Shown: in pieces, positions 22,924 to 34,658 of the stretch | Position numbering within the stretch: position 1 is the first letter of the stretch | Layout of the letters: each line of letters begins with the position of its first letter | Assembly (NCBI GenBank): GCA_905183005.1 | Contig: CAJJDO010000034.1 | Coordinates: 264,060-328,059, forward strand | Origin: Paramecium pentaurelia | Lineage: Eukaryota; Ciliophora; Oligohymenophorea; Peniculida; Parameciidae | DNA length: 64,000 nt | Direction: 5' to 3' | Notes under the pieces: model-generated | What the model was told of the DNA's origin: nothing | What the model saw: only the letters and a program-made list of their open reading frames with translations | Database searches by the model: none | Program-made: the position numbers and the translations under genes

Positions 22924-23477
22924 TCATTCACCTTTTTCGAATTTCTTAAGTTCTTCTGGAGTTAATTCTCTTTTTAGACCATATAATTTATGTCCTTCCT
23001 TTATACCTCTCTTAAACCATGTTTATGTCACATTATTAGCTATTAAACCTTTTTCATATGCTTAATCAAGTGATACTTAATCAGATGGTTTTTCCTTTTT
23101 ATTCTTAAATTATGAATACTTTCATGCTATTTTATATTTTGACTTCATCTACAACAGCTTTAAAAGAAAATGGTTCATTAATAGCAAGATTAGCTAAAAT
23201 TTTTCTATCTAATTATATATTAGAATGATTTAATCCAAAAATAAATTGACTATAACTTATTCTATGTTCTCTCACTCCAGCATTAATAGCTTAAATCCAC
23301 TCACGTCCTATTCATGATAATAGACTTACTTAAAATTCTTGGTCTAAGTCTTCTACTCACATAAGCATATTGCAAGGATTTCTATACTCTAATCATCATA
23401 ATTTTAGAAGTATTTCTGGCACGTCCTTAGAAGCCCTTGGCCAATTCTAAATACTTTTTTAAACTCCAATTAGCCAT
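22924..23477 (-). CDS. Mitochondrial ribosomal protein bL20m
   Basis: Removing introns at 23308-23329 and 23095-23119 gives 168 residues. The bL20 pattern is clear: LELAKGFQGRARNTSKI (bacterial LKLAKGYRGRRKN), KSLQYAYVSRRLRPR, REWIQAINAGVREHRISYSQ, FIFGLNHSNIQLDRKILANL and AINEPFSFKAVV. bL20 is a core 23S-binding assembly protein of bacterial-type large subunits, so in this nucleus it must serve the mitochondrial ribosome. A 50-residue C-terminal extension with TPEELKKFEKGE is specific to this lineage. The short N-terminus could act as import signal. The gene converges on GPI8 with about 43 bp between stops. Confidence 0.9.
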
Positions 23478-23551
23478 AATTAATTAAATATATAATCTAT
23501 AAATTTATGTATTTGTATATTATTTTTGTTATTTGGATCATCAATTACTTA

Positions 23552-23566
23552 TATATATATATATGT
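23552..23566. repeat. Short alternating AT run
   Basis: A TA dinucleotide run lies in the spacer between the divergently transcribed bL20m and ATG4 genes, one of several such tracts in the intergenic DNA of this window. Confidence 0.5.
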
Positions 23567-23678
23567 TAATATCTTAAATATTATAATTGAGTGTAAGTTA
23601 TAATGTTAGAAAATAATGAAAAATAAGCTATTGAATGATTAATTCTTAACAATATTAATTTAGATTATTATTTTATAA

Positions 23679-25023
23679 ATGGATTAGAGATAAGAAAATT
23701 ATAAAGAAGTTATAATAGATTGGATGTAAGAGAAACATAAATTATATATAGTTATAACTTGAAATACATTTTAAATGCATATTTAAATAACAAAAACGTC
23801 CCTTCAGGTCATCCAATTTATATTTTAGGACATCGTATTGATATTGATAATAATGATATTGATGTAAATTATATTATAACATTAGGATCGTATCAATAAA
23901 ATAAAGTAGTTAGTTTAAGATACCATTTGGATAACATATAGAAGAAATTTCCCACCTTTATATTGTAATTTAAGTGATTATTATTTAAGAATCAAATTAT
24001 ATCTCAGATACCGGTTGGGGATGTATGCTTAGAGTAGGATAAATGGCTATGGCTTAAATGCTTAAGAAACATCTAAAAAATCATGGTGATAAAAGAGATG
24101 AAGATTATGATAACATTTTATTAGCCTTTGCTGATAATGATTCATAAGAATATAAGGAATTTATTGAATTCTCAAATAAAAATGATAAATCAAAAGTCCA
24201 TAATTTTATTTGTCCATTTAGCATTTAAAAAATAGCTTATTTAGCTAAAAAAGAATTCAATCTAGATCCAGGTGAATGGTATAAACCTAATTATATACTA
24301 TTTCTACTTGAAGAATTGCACAATACTATACCTATTAGAGGTTAATATATTCATTAATTAAATTTAGCATCTGAGAATCTGAAATTGTGTGTATTTAATG
24401 ATTCTTGTCTCTTTCTTGATTAATTGATGAATAGAATGTTTGAAATTAAATTTGAAACTGATAAAGATCTAGAAGAACAATTAGAAAAAACTTAATTCAA
24501 AAGCAAAAATAGTTTAGCAATATTTGTCTTAACTAGAATTGGTTTAGATGAACCTAATTAAAAATATCTAAAAGTTTTAGATGAATTAATGGAATTACCA
24601 TATTTCTAAGGTATTGTTGGAGGTACACCAAAAAGAGCATTTTATATACTTGGAAGAATTAATGATCATTATATTTATTTAGATCCACATTATGTATAGG
24701 AAGCTGAAAACAAAGATTAAATTATTGAAAATAAAATGTTCAATCGAACTTCTTATAGTTGCAAATATATTCACTTATTAAATTAAAAGCATGTAGATAC
24801 ATCTATGGGATTATCATTTTATATTCGTAATAAAAGTGAATTACTACAATTTTGGAGAGATGTAAATTATTTTAATATTATTTAGATGAAACAAATAAAA
24901 CAAAAATCAGAAGATTTCTTTGTTTTCCTCTCAGATTTTACACCTGAATATGTTGATTATAGTAATTAACTAGAGGAAAGTAATAACAAACTTAATGATG
25001 ATGATGTTGTATTTTTATAATGA
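23679..25023 (+). CDS. ATG4: Autophagy cysteine protease ATG4
   Basis: Introns at 23726-23751, 23864-23885 and 23965-23989 give 423 residues; an optional 27-nt in-frame intron near 24343 would shorten this to 414. Family landmarks appear in order: IYILGHRID, TIWITYRRNFPP, the catalytic Cys motif SDTGWGCMLRVGQMAMAQML, GEWYKPNYILFLLEEL and, for the Asp-His pair, YLDPHYVQ. ATG4 processes and recycles ATG8 by cutting after its C-terminal glycine. MDQRQENYKEV was chosen as start because the 26-nt first intron joins it smoothly to the conserved region, while an upstream ATG at 23604 runs into TGA. The C-terminal acidic tail ends VVFLQ. Confidence 0.92.
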
Positions 25024-25182
25024 AATACAACTACCTTTAATTTTAAATATTTTTATACAATCTATTCTATCAAATTGATCACTTTATAGACAATTTAGTG
25101 ATATTTGATGATTTAATTTAAGAAAGCAATTTAAAACTTAATTTAAATCTTGTAATATATTAATATTAAAAATAAATAAATA

Positions 25183-25251
25183 ATGAGAGAAAAGTGGCGA
25201 AAGAAGAGAATGCGAAGACTTAAGAGAAAGAGACGTAAGGCACGTAAGTGA
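25183..25251 (+). CDS. RPL41: Ribosomal protein eL41 (22 residues)
   Basis: A 22-codon intronless frame reads [20 protein letters not shown] followed by RK. It matches eukaryotic eL41 ([20 protein letters not shown] in most species) almost residue for residue. eL41 is a single basic helix at the interface between the 40S and 60S subunits and is the smallest ribosomal protein known. It falls below the size cut-off of most gene finders. It lies alone between ATG4 and the kinase region with an AT-rich leader (AATAAATAATG). Confidence 0.95.
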   Translation: [22 protein letters not shown]

Positions 25252-26047
25252 TTTACATTATTTGCACATATTCTAGATATATATATTCATTTTATATTTC
25301 AACCTCATTTTCCATTTCCTCTTCTAGTTGTTATTATTTATAGCTTCTTGTATAAGCTTAATATGTTTGAACATTCATCTATAGATGTATGTAATATTCA
25401 TATTTGATTTGAATATATTTAAGGCAAATAAGAGTTAGATCATTAGAATTAGTCAATTTGTAAAAATATTGTCAAAATATTATAAATGATTGCTAAACTC
25501 ATAAAATTATAGCATTTAAATAAATAATGGCTATTTAAACAGTTGAATGTTATTATATTTGCAATTATACATATTTTCCAGATTATTCATTCAATTAATA
25601 AAGTAAATCATTATTGAAAGATATAAAGGAAGTCTAAATAAATTATTAATTGATGGTTTCTAAGTAGAGTTACTTATCAGCTTATGAGTTTGCTACCATA
25701 CATTTATCAATAATATTTTATTTTAACATTTATTTGTTAATTAATAATCGTTTAATGACTTTTAATAAAATATATTATATATGCCTTGGTAGAATATTAA
25801 ATATTAAGATAATATCAAAAATAATATGTCTTATAGTTTGTAATGATTTCAATTATTGTATGAAATAACAAGATAAAATTATTAATAACAATTTAAGGTT
25901 TGATTCAAAAAATATATTAATATATTTTTGATATATAATGATGTAAAACAATATTCTTATTTAATTGAATTGTTTTAAGATGAAAATATTAAATGAGGAA
26001 TTTTATAGTAATTTATAATAATAAATTTTGATAGTTTTTTAAGAAAT
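25252..26047. other. AT-rich region with one weak open frame
   Basis: About 800 bp between eL41 and the kinase. One plus-strand frame from ATG 25527 to TGA 25929-25931 gives 134 residues, hydrophobic and AT-rich in the second half. Its middle faintly resembles a cyclin box (SYLSAYEFATIHLSIIFYF), but the match is weak and a frame of this length is not rare here when only TGA stops. I leave it unassigned. Confidence 0.35.
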
Positions 26048-27813
26048 ATGTCGAACAATGAATTAACAAAATAAGTTTAAAATTATGTTTTAGGTATAAT
26101 TATAATAATTTTAGAGATCGGACACTTGGAAAAGGAACTTTTGGTAAAGTAAAATTAGGTTATCATACAATTTGTGATGAATATGTAAAATTGAATTAGA
26201 ATTTGAGGTAGCTGTAAAGATTTTGGAGAAAAGGAAAATTGAAAATGATGCTGATTTTATAAGAGTATAAAGGGAAATTGCTATATTGCATAAAGTAGAA
26301 CATTAAAATGTAATCAAACTCTATGAGGTATTTATGAAATATATTAGTAGATAATAGAATCAGAAACAAATTTATATTTAGTAATGGAATATGCAAAAGG
26401 AGGAGAATTATTCGATTATATAGTGAAGAAGAATCAGTAAAGTTAAATGATTAATCAGGTTATCCGAATTAGCAGCCACTAAATATTTTATTCAGTTGAT
26501 CGATGCAGTGGAATATCTACATTAATAGAAGATTGTCCATAGAGATTTAAAACCTGAGAATTTATTATTGGATGAATAAAGGAATTTAAAGGTGGCTGAT
26601 TTTGGATTGAGTAATATTTACAAAGATAACGATTAAGTTAAAACTGCATGTGGATCTCCTTGTTATGCTGCACCTGAAATGTTATGTATTAAGATTTATA
26701 TAAGTAGATGGTAAAATATATGGAGGATAAAAAAGTGATATTTGGAGTTGTGGTATCATTTTATATGCTATGCTTTGTGGTTACTTACCATTTGAACATG
26801 ATAATACAAAGAAATTATATGAGATGATCAAATATGAAGATTATGAAAAACCAAAAAACATATCATCTATAGCATAAGATCTATTAAAATAATTATTGAC
26901 AAAAGATCCTTCTTTGAGAATAGGGTTCAATGAAATTAAACAGCATCCATTCTATAAGAAAATGATTATCTAACCATAGTAAGGATTATTAAACAAGGAT
27001 CAAGTAGTTTTCAAGAAATTATCAGAATTGGGTTATGACGTCAGTAACTTAATAGAACAGATTAAAAAAAAGAAACACAATTCTTAAACTGCTGCTTATT
27101 GGTTAATTATGAAAAAAATTTCATCTAATTAATAACCTATTGGAAAATAGACTACCCAATAATCTTAGTAAACTTAATAATAAATAAAATAAAATTAAAT
27201 TTAATAATAAATTAAATAATTACAAAGTTTTACAGGAGGATAAAATAGTAAAGAAAAAATATAATAGTAAAGATAATTGAGATATTCTGTGCCTCATAAT
27301 AAATATAGAATTGATTATTCATAATTTTAAGATGTAGATACTGGAATCCAAAATAAACTAAATAATATCTAAAAGTTAAGAAAATAAACTACTGGCAATA
27401 TTATTGATTATGTGAGATAAAAAACTTACTCAGTATAGGAAAAAAAATATTGCCATACTCCAGAATAGGTTGATTTAGTTATAAAATAACCTAGTAAGAA
27501 AATACAATTACTTATGTAAAGAAAAAAGAATCCTACAGAATAAATAGAGAAGTTAGAGCAAACAGATAATGGATTAAAGGAGAAAATTAAAGATTAAGCA
27601 AAAAAATCAAGGCATAAAACTTAACCTCTAAAAAAAATAAATGAAAAAATGGAGAGATATTCTAATAATTATCCTCAATAATTAATAAAATAAAACAGTC
27701 CATAGGATAGTTTTATTTCTAAATATTATAATCGATTTATTAGAGTTAGACATAGCAGCAACCATGATAATACTTTAAAGCAAATTAAATAACTTACTCA
27801 TAATTTTATGTGA
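26048..27813 (+). CDS. SNF1/AMPK-related protein kinase with Q-rich tail
   Basis: Five introns of 22-23 nt (26094, 26185, 26328, 26437 and 26686 mark their starts) leave 550 residues. The kinase domain starts almost at the N-terminus: [70 protein letters not shown], a T-loop with [15 protein letters not shown], and [20 protein letters not shown]. The Thr in [13 protein letters not shown] is the position phosphorylated by upstream kinases in SNF1/AMPK enzymes. After the kinase a UBA-like helix bundle ([26 protein letters not shown]) resembles the autoinhibitory segment of the family. The last 230 residues are basic and Q/N-rich. Energy or stress signalling is the family role; Paramecium encodes many paralogues. 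Confidence 0.9.
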
Positions 27814-27902
27814 AAAATAAATTGATATTTTTTTTGTTTATTTAAATTATAACATTTATAATTAATAATCAACAGTAAAAAAATAATTTCAAATTATTAC
27901 AA

Positions 27903-28253
27903 ATGCCTCCTAAAGTAACACCAAAATCTAATACCATTAAATATAGGCAGAACAATTAAAAACTAAAAGGATAAGGAAGAAATATAGACTATAAAAAGTT
28001 CCCTTAGCATACAAATAAATCTAAATTAATTTCTAATGGAGATATTAGAAGATTAGCTAGAAGAGGAGGAGTCAAAAGAATTAGTTCAGATGTCTATGAA
28101 CTGTCTAAATTATATATGAAATTGTACATTTCTAATATTCTTCGTGATTCTATGATATATGCTAATTATTCAGGTAGAGCTACCATTTTGGCAGATGATA
28201 TTTGCAGAGCTGCTAAAAGAGCTGGATAAACAGCTATTGGATTTACTCATTGA
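27903..28253 (+). CDS. Highly divergent histone H4 variant
   Basis: An intronless frame of 116 residues aligns with histone H4 from the alpha-1 helix onward: DIRRLARRGGVKRISSDVYE is nearly identical to the canonical IRRLARRGGVKRIS core, followed by LYMKLYISNILRDSMIYANY, RATILADDICRAAKRAGQTA and the end GFTH in place of GFGG. The N-terminal tail is longer than in H4 (about 48 residues before IRRL rather than about 28) and lacks the GKGGKGLGKGGAKRHRK acetylation pattern, having a Q/N/K-rich sequence instead. H4 is usually the most conserved histone, so this is a specialised variant. A role in meiosis or in the developing macronucleus would be plausible but is not shown by the sequence. Confidence 0.88.
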
Positions 28254-28296
28254 AACTTTTGTTTATATATTTGAATTTTAGAAATTTCATTAATAA

Positions 28297-29595
28297 ATGA
28301 ATTTTATAAAGTCAATTTTCTCAAAACCATCATTAACCATATAACAATAGAAACCAAAGAATTAGAATTCTGATTTTTCAATACTTGATCCACAATTTAC
28401 ATAAGTAAGATTAAGGGATGCAAAATTATTAATAAAAGATATGAAGAAATTAGAATAAGTTGTTAATTATCAACCTGAATCAATTAATGAACAATTAAAA
28501 AAATGTTATGCTTTACATATTATTTTGAGCAGTGATTAATATTAAGCTATAGACAAAGTAGTGATGTGTTGTGAAAAAAATCATGTAAATAATATAATAA
28601 AATAGAGATCAAACCAGTTGTATAAAATACATAAGCTAAAACAGCAGTTACTACTAATATTAATTAAACTTGTTAAATTATGTCAGATTAATAAATGATT
28701 GCTACATAATTTTAGAATTCTATGTACCTTAATGTATCTGATGTAATCAATAATTTATATTTATTTAGTAATTATAACATTATGAGCAAATTCATTAAAA
28801 TGAATCTGAATTTATGAACATCTATTTCAATTACATATAAAGAGTTACTCAAAATTCAGATGTCTATAATTCTTGTAAATTCCATTAATACCCATATTAA
28901 GATGAAACTTTTAATAGAAAATTGTAATTTGTTTGGCTTTTTAAAATAATAAATATGCTTAATTTTAAATTTGGTTTTTTACCATATCTACAATTCTCAT
29001 TTAATCATAAAACATAGAATTCATTCATTATCAGAGATATTGCCTATTTAATCTATAAAGATTGTTTATTGGAATATGGTTTTTTAAGAAATGAAATCAC
29101 AGATATGATTGAATCATATTCATAATTTTAGGTTAGAGATTGTAAATCTAATATAATTTATTTTAGCTCTACAATTTTATGAATTAATAGTGATCATGCT
29201 TGAAATTAATAAAAAAATGAAAATATTCTATGAAATGAGATAATAATTTGCATTAAATTCTTCATCTGTAAGAGATGTTAAATGGTTTGTTATTGAAAAA
29301 AAACAATTAATTGAAATAGAAAATTTTATTTCCAAAGTTAAATTGCTAAACACTGCTTAATTCAAAAAAAGTTTAATGGTGCCAACTTAAAAAAATGTTA
29401 TGGAGAATCTACAAAAAGTTATGATGGATCCATCACTAATGGAAAATTCATTTCTTAAAGTATTTATAATTTATTATTTTATAGGAACCAACAACTGCTA
29501 AAAATATTAAAAAAATAAATGAGCTCCTTTATTCCCCCTTAAATTCTAAATAAATCAAAATATCAAATCATTCGAGATAATTATCAAAAAATTGA
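28297..29595 (+). CDS. ANTH-like (AP180/CALM-type) membrane-adaptor protein
   Basis: Four introns (28585-28607, 28743-28768, 29142-29166, 29460-29484) give 399 residues. The arrangement of long helices resembles an ANTH domain: KKCYALHIILSSDQYQ, NESEFMNIYFNYIQRV, NRKLQFVWLFKIINMLN, RDIAYLIYKDCLLEYGFL, LQFYELIVIMLEINKKMKIF and VRDVKWFVIEKKQLIE. In CALM/AP180 the equivalents bind phosphoinositides and clathrin partners during endocytosis. The basic phosphoinositide motif of classic ANTH is not obvious and the C-terminus is short, with no clathrin or AP-2 motifs that I can see. The family call is therefore tentative, though the gene model itself is strong. Confidence 0.72.
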
Positions 29596-29925
29596 TTAAT
29601 TTTATCTCAAAACTATTATATCCATATGATTTCAAAAGCATATATATATATATATATATCAAAAGTTTTAAGTAGATTAAATTTATCTTAGGAACTTCAT
29701 TTCATATTTATCATTATTCTTATACTTTATAAAATCTAAATAAATAATAATAAATGTAGATTTATTAAGATTATAATTTTATTATTATTTAAGAGTTCTG
29801 CTTGATGAATTGTCAATCAATAATTCTTATTTAATTAACCTATTTTATGAATGTCTAAGACATTAATCAGATTTTTTATATATTAACAGATAATTTGATT
29901 GTTTTATAGTTTTTCAATATATTAA
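29596..29925. other. Convergent spacer with TA repeat
   Basis: About 330 bp between two stop codons. It contains an alternating TA tract at about 29640-29659 and otherwise only AT-rich sequence. Confidence 0.6.
29640..29659. repeat. Alternating TA tract
   Basis: About ten TA dinucleotides in the convergent spacer between the ANTH-like and trichocyst matrix genes. Confidence 0.75.
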
Positions 29926-31040
29926 TCATCTTCCAGACCAAGAGGCAACTTATTTCTTGAACATGATGATGACTTCTTACAAGATGGCATTTTCTTCATC
30001 TCTTTTAGCTTTAGCTTCTTCATAATCAGCTCTCTTATTTTCCAAATCAGATTAGGCTTAATCAAGAGCATCTTATGATTCTTATAGGATAATCTTTGAT
30101 TTTGCTTATTAAGCTAAGGCAGCTTGAATTTACTAAATGATAAATAAAATTAAAATACAGTTGCAAGTCTGTCAGCATAAACTTATTTTCTTTCATATTC
30201 AACTTTAAGGTTTGCAATTTCAGCTTCACTCAAAGAGACCCATCCTGCTAATTCCCATGAGGCATTAATTTCATTGACTTCCAAAGCCTCAAGAGAAGCT
30301 TAGAGATTTGCTTCAAGGGATTCCAAAACTGCCAAGACTCTTTCAGCTAATGTGGCACCTCTACTAACCTAAAGAATAGAATTAGGATTAATACAGATCC
30401 ATCTTCTTATTTATTAGCTAAACTAAGGAAAGATTTGACTTCTTATTCATTGAAAAGGTTGCTGTATGCTTTTAATTTTTCAGCAACACTTGTGGCTTTT
30501 TCTTAGACTAATTCAAATGAATCTCCATTAATAATGTAACCAGCAACATCTTATTTAAGAACTCTGACAACTTCAAGTGCTTCTCTATTTTATTTGATTG
30601 ATCTAACAAAAAGTTAATTGCTTAAACACTATTCATCTAATAAGACTTAAATCTTTCTTTCAATTTCATCTTATCTTTATTCATTCCATGCCAAATAATT
30701 CTTTGTGTCTGAAAGTTCTTATTCAAATTAGACTCTGTTTTCAATTGATTATTAGAAAAGCTTTTAGTTCAAGGACTTGATTTTAGTGAATTGTTCAATA
30801 GTTCTAGAATTAGATCATGATATTTTACTATGCACCAATCCATTCATCTGTTTCATTCTTTTAATCAGCAGCAAATTGAGCATCCTTATTTGATTAAATG
30901 AGGTCATTCAATAAACCAAAGACTGTATCAATGGCATCCATAGCTTTTGTTCCTGTTTAAAGTAATGCCATAATTTAATCATGAGTTGAAGTTGCTGAGG
31001 CAATGCTCACCAATAAAAGGATTGCAATTGTAGCTTTCAT
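29926..31040 (-). CDS. Trichocyst matrix protein (TMP family)
   Basis: Introns at 30804-30828, 30369-30394 and 30133-30158 give 345 residues. The start MKATIAILLLVSIASATS is a signal peptide. The rest is an alternating coiled-coil pattern of Glu, Gln, Lys, Ala and Leu with two related halves (DEIERKIQVLLDEQCLSNQL and NLQASLEALEVNEINASWEL), typical of trichocyst matrix proteins, ending FKKQVASWSGR. These precursors enter dense-core secretory vesicles, are cut into two polypeptides and crystallise to form the trichocyst body that expands on exocytosis. GC content and codon bias are higher than in neighbours, as expected for an abundantly expressed gene. The family in Paramecium is large, so the exact member is not named. 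Confidence 0.9.
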
Positions 31041-31273
31041 CTCTAAAATAAATAATATTAATCAACCATCTCTCTAACTATGTTAAATAACAAATACTTT
31101 CAATTCATCTAATTTTCAAAAACGGGTATTCTAAAATTAATATAGATCAATCACTTATTTATAATATAATATTAAATACATACAAATTTTACATAATCAT
31201 TGATCCAAATATCTGTTGAATAGAAAACACAAGAAAATAATATAATATTAAACATATCTATAATACATATATA

Positions 31274-33504
31274 TCATTAGTTAAAATAATTCATAAGTTC
31301 CTTTCCAAAACATTCACATACTCTTTTATGTGCATAACCCAATTAATGAGATGATCTTTTTGCATAAATACTAACAATAATATACTAAATTCTTTTTAAG
31401 TCAATATTTGAATCAATAAATTAAGGATTATTTATAAATTCCCTATTAATTTATTATTCAATACTAAGAATCAATCTAATATAAGGAGTTCCAGGAATTA
31501 TCAATTAAATTTTACCGAAATTAGAATATAATTCCTGATTCCTATACTCTGATTCAGCAGAACTTATTTCATAACGATATAATTTGTAATGTTAACAAAA
31601 TTGAATTACTTTCTCAAAATTAAATCTTTCTATTCTTTGTTCAAACACAACTACATACTTTTAAATTCCATTATCTATTAATTTTTATATGCTCTTTAAT
31701 GTAAGAGCAGATAATTATATTAACTTTAATTCATTATTACAAATAGTAAATCGAAAAACTTTACTATCAATAATTAATTTAATGGCTAACTTTTCATTCC
31801 ATGAATCACTCTATTCAAATTAATGTTGATGACTTATTTCAAGATTCTGACCAATAAACATCTATTTGTTGACCAATTTAATATCTCTTTATAACAATTA
31901 ACCACTATAGTAAGTTTTAATCTACATTTCCTCAATTACACAATTTTATAGACAATCTAATATAAATGTATGAACTCCAATAATCTTATTTCCAATATTA
32001 TTTCTTTTTAATATTTTCTAATCTACTTCATGTCCACCATTATAGACTTTTACATTAAATTTAAATTTCAAAAGAATTTTATTCAATTGAATTTGTCCAC
32101 TATCAATGAACTAGGTAATTTCATAACTTTGAGATCTCTTTATTAAAATAAGATCTTTTAAGATTTAATTATTAATTATAAGATGATCATCTTTTAAAAA
32201 ATCAGTACTTGTATTATGACTATTAAATTGAGACATTTACTATTTAGTATGATTAATATTTGAGATTTAAGAAGTCAACATAAATTTAGATTATTATTAA
32301 ACAGTTTAGTTTATTTATTATGATAAATCTAATTATAATGTAACAGATTGTAATTCGATATTTGTTTATAAATTTATATTTTGTTCATTCTATTTTATCT
32401 TTTTAATAACAACATTATTGTCTTTAGATTTTACAATAATTATCTATAATATTGTAATTATTATATTCAATATGAAATATATTGATAACAATATCAATAC
32501 AATAAAGCCAAATTCATAATTTTCTTATTAAACTAAAACATAAGATGTGATAAGTAAACAGTATGATATTATGTTTGTTATATTTATTAACTTATTCTTT
32601 ATATTTTTAGATTTTAATAACATTAAAAATTGTAATACTATCAATATTCCATTAATTCCTATTTCTAAATAGAATATTATCAAAAATTTATTTATCGCTA
32701 TTGGAATTATACCCATCAAAAGCTCATTTAATATAAAAATAAAATAATGAATCAAATACATCCTCCTATTTTATTAATCAATAGTGATTTTTGTAAAATA
32801 ATTCAAGAAATCCTTTTTAGATTCATTTCTTATTGCTATCAACGGTCTCATAATAAAGATAAGATAAAATAATAGTAGAATACCTCCAATTATACAAAAA
32901 ATGATATTTAAAGGATCTTTTGATTAATTTTGAATAGTTTATGTTATCTACCCAACACTACCAAAGGATATTTCGAAAATACTCCCTTCCAAATAATAGA
33001 TAGTTAGTTCTTGGAAGAATTTAGGCCATTTTTCTGTGAACAATTTAGGAATGCATAGTAGAAGTAAAAGTAATAGGACAAAAAGGGTAAAATCACAATC
33101 ATGTAATAACATAGAAGTATAATTCGAATTTAAGTAATATTAATTTTCAACCTTGATATTTGAGTTAGTTCCAAAGAGATAATAATACTTACCATTAGTT
33201 TAATCTGTTTAATCATAAGGTATTTGAGTACCTTCTGTTCCAAATCTGAGATAAGCAAATAAGGCAACTCCACAAAAATAATATAAATTCATCATATATG
33301 GTTTGAACATGATAATCAATTTAAATGGTAAGAGGTTAGTAAGTAATACATTTGAAATCTCAAAATAAAAAAATATTGTACTATTCTAATAGATCTTATG
33401 ACTATAAAGAATATTCCTATTTATTCAAGAGAATAAATAGTTTAATTGTAGTTATAGAGCGTTTGAGTCTAGTCTTAATAATTTTAAGGAATGTCTGATA
33501 GCAT
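31274..33504 (-). CDS. Polytopic membrane protein with large soluble C-terminal part
   Basis: After removing a single 23-nt intron (33359-33381) the frame runs 735 residues without a TGA, joining what at first sight looks like two genes. Residues 60-400 contain about eight hydrophobic helices, for example LFVLLLLLLLCIPKLF, IIFCIIGGILLLFYLIFIM, IHYFIFILNELLMGIIPIAI and FIVLILLSIYFILNIIITIL. A Q/S-rich link follows, then a 320-residue soluble region with mixed alpha/beta character (QKYVVVFEQRIERFNFEKVI, ELYSNFGKIQLIIPGTPYI) that includes an internal Met at 32236 where a second gene might have been called. No family was recognised. Confidence 0.75.
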
Positions 33505-34658
33505 TTTTATTTTGAATTTATGTTAATATTTTTAAGTTTATAATTATATATTCATACTAAAAGTAATTATTATGTATTAAGATTATATAATGGTTGTTCA
33601 TAAAATTTGAAAAAAATCAATTTCTTTTTGAATAATTAGTTCATTTTAAACAGTTTTGTAAATTTTATCCAAATTTTAAAAGTTATAAAGAAAAATTCTT
33701 TTTCTATTGAATAATTCTTAATTTAACTCCTTCAATGATAGTATTGGCATTATTTTTACAAATAATATCAAATAATTTTTATATATTTGATTTTTATTGC
33801 ATAATTTTGAGATATTTAAAAGTAGTTAATTTTTTATGTTATTCTGTTATAATTGAGTTCAAAAATTGGTTAATAATTCTGAAAATCTTTTTAGAAAACT
33901 TTAAAAGTAGTTTAACCTTTTATAGATATAGAAAAGATAAAATATAATTCTTAATAATTACTTAATTAAAATTAATCATATAACTATTAGAAAAAGATTT
34001 CAGCTGATTTATTATTTCAATGTACAACCCAATAAGACATTTATTCATTCTTCTTATATTATTAGTAATCTTATTTTTTTCTAATTTAATAATTTTTTAT
34101 CTTCAATAATCACCCTAAATACATTTATATTTGGTCTAATATTTATTAATCATGAAAAACATGCTAGATAGCATTTTATTATTGAATATAAATGTCTTTT
34201 TTGCCATTTGATTTTTTTCTAATCCTCAATTTCATTTTAAGAATTTCTTTGATAGGTTTAATATGAAAATTTATTTCCCTCATTAAAAATAAGCATAATT
34301 TTAAGTATCCTTTGCTACAAATTCTACCTGTTTCTATACTCAAAATATATTTCATCTTTTGAACATTTCTGGTGATATATATTTCTCTAAAATCCCTCTG
34401 TTACAATATTCAATTATTAGATATAAATTGTTTATTTTTTTAAATTTAACAATATTCTAACTTATATTTTTCTTATTCATGAAATTTCAAACATAACTAT
34501 TTTCTAACTTTTCTCAATCTCTTTTTCATTCTATTTATATAATGCAATTTGTTTGATTGCAATAAAGAGATAGCTATTTTAAGTCTTAAATTAAATATAA
34601 ATCTCCATAGGCATGTGAATTTGGTAAAGTCCTATTTTTTGTATATATTAATTTATAA
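33505..34658. other. Gene-poor stretch containing a decayed kinase
   Basis: About 1.15 kb. The left 600 bp are AT-rich; a 90-codon plus-strand frame from 33735 is hydrophobic and unconvincing. The right part, on the minus strand, holds kinase-like fragments described separately. Confidence 0.5.
34130..34640 (-). pseudogene. Remnant of a protein kinase gene
   Basis: Three minus-strand pieces in different frames line up with consecutive kinase subdomains. First comes SHAYGDLYLIQDLKQ, like a glycine-loop region; then NIVKFKKINNLYLIIEYCNR with GILEKYI, which is subdomains IV-V; then GYLKLCLF..REINFHIKPIKEIL, where a normal kinase has a helix E and an HRDIKPENIL catalytic loop. TGA stops and shifts separate the pieces and no GT..AG introns repair them. 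The catalytic loop Arg and Asp are lost. This reads as a duplicated kinase gene decaying in place, but the segments are short and the call rests on pattern memory. Confidence 0.5.

Noticed and set aside
33735..33947. Plus-strand hydrophobic open frame of 70 codons
   Set aside because: It is almost wholly A/T-driven (Phe, Ile, Leu, Tyr, Asn), lacks homology and is expected by chance when only TGA stops.
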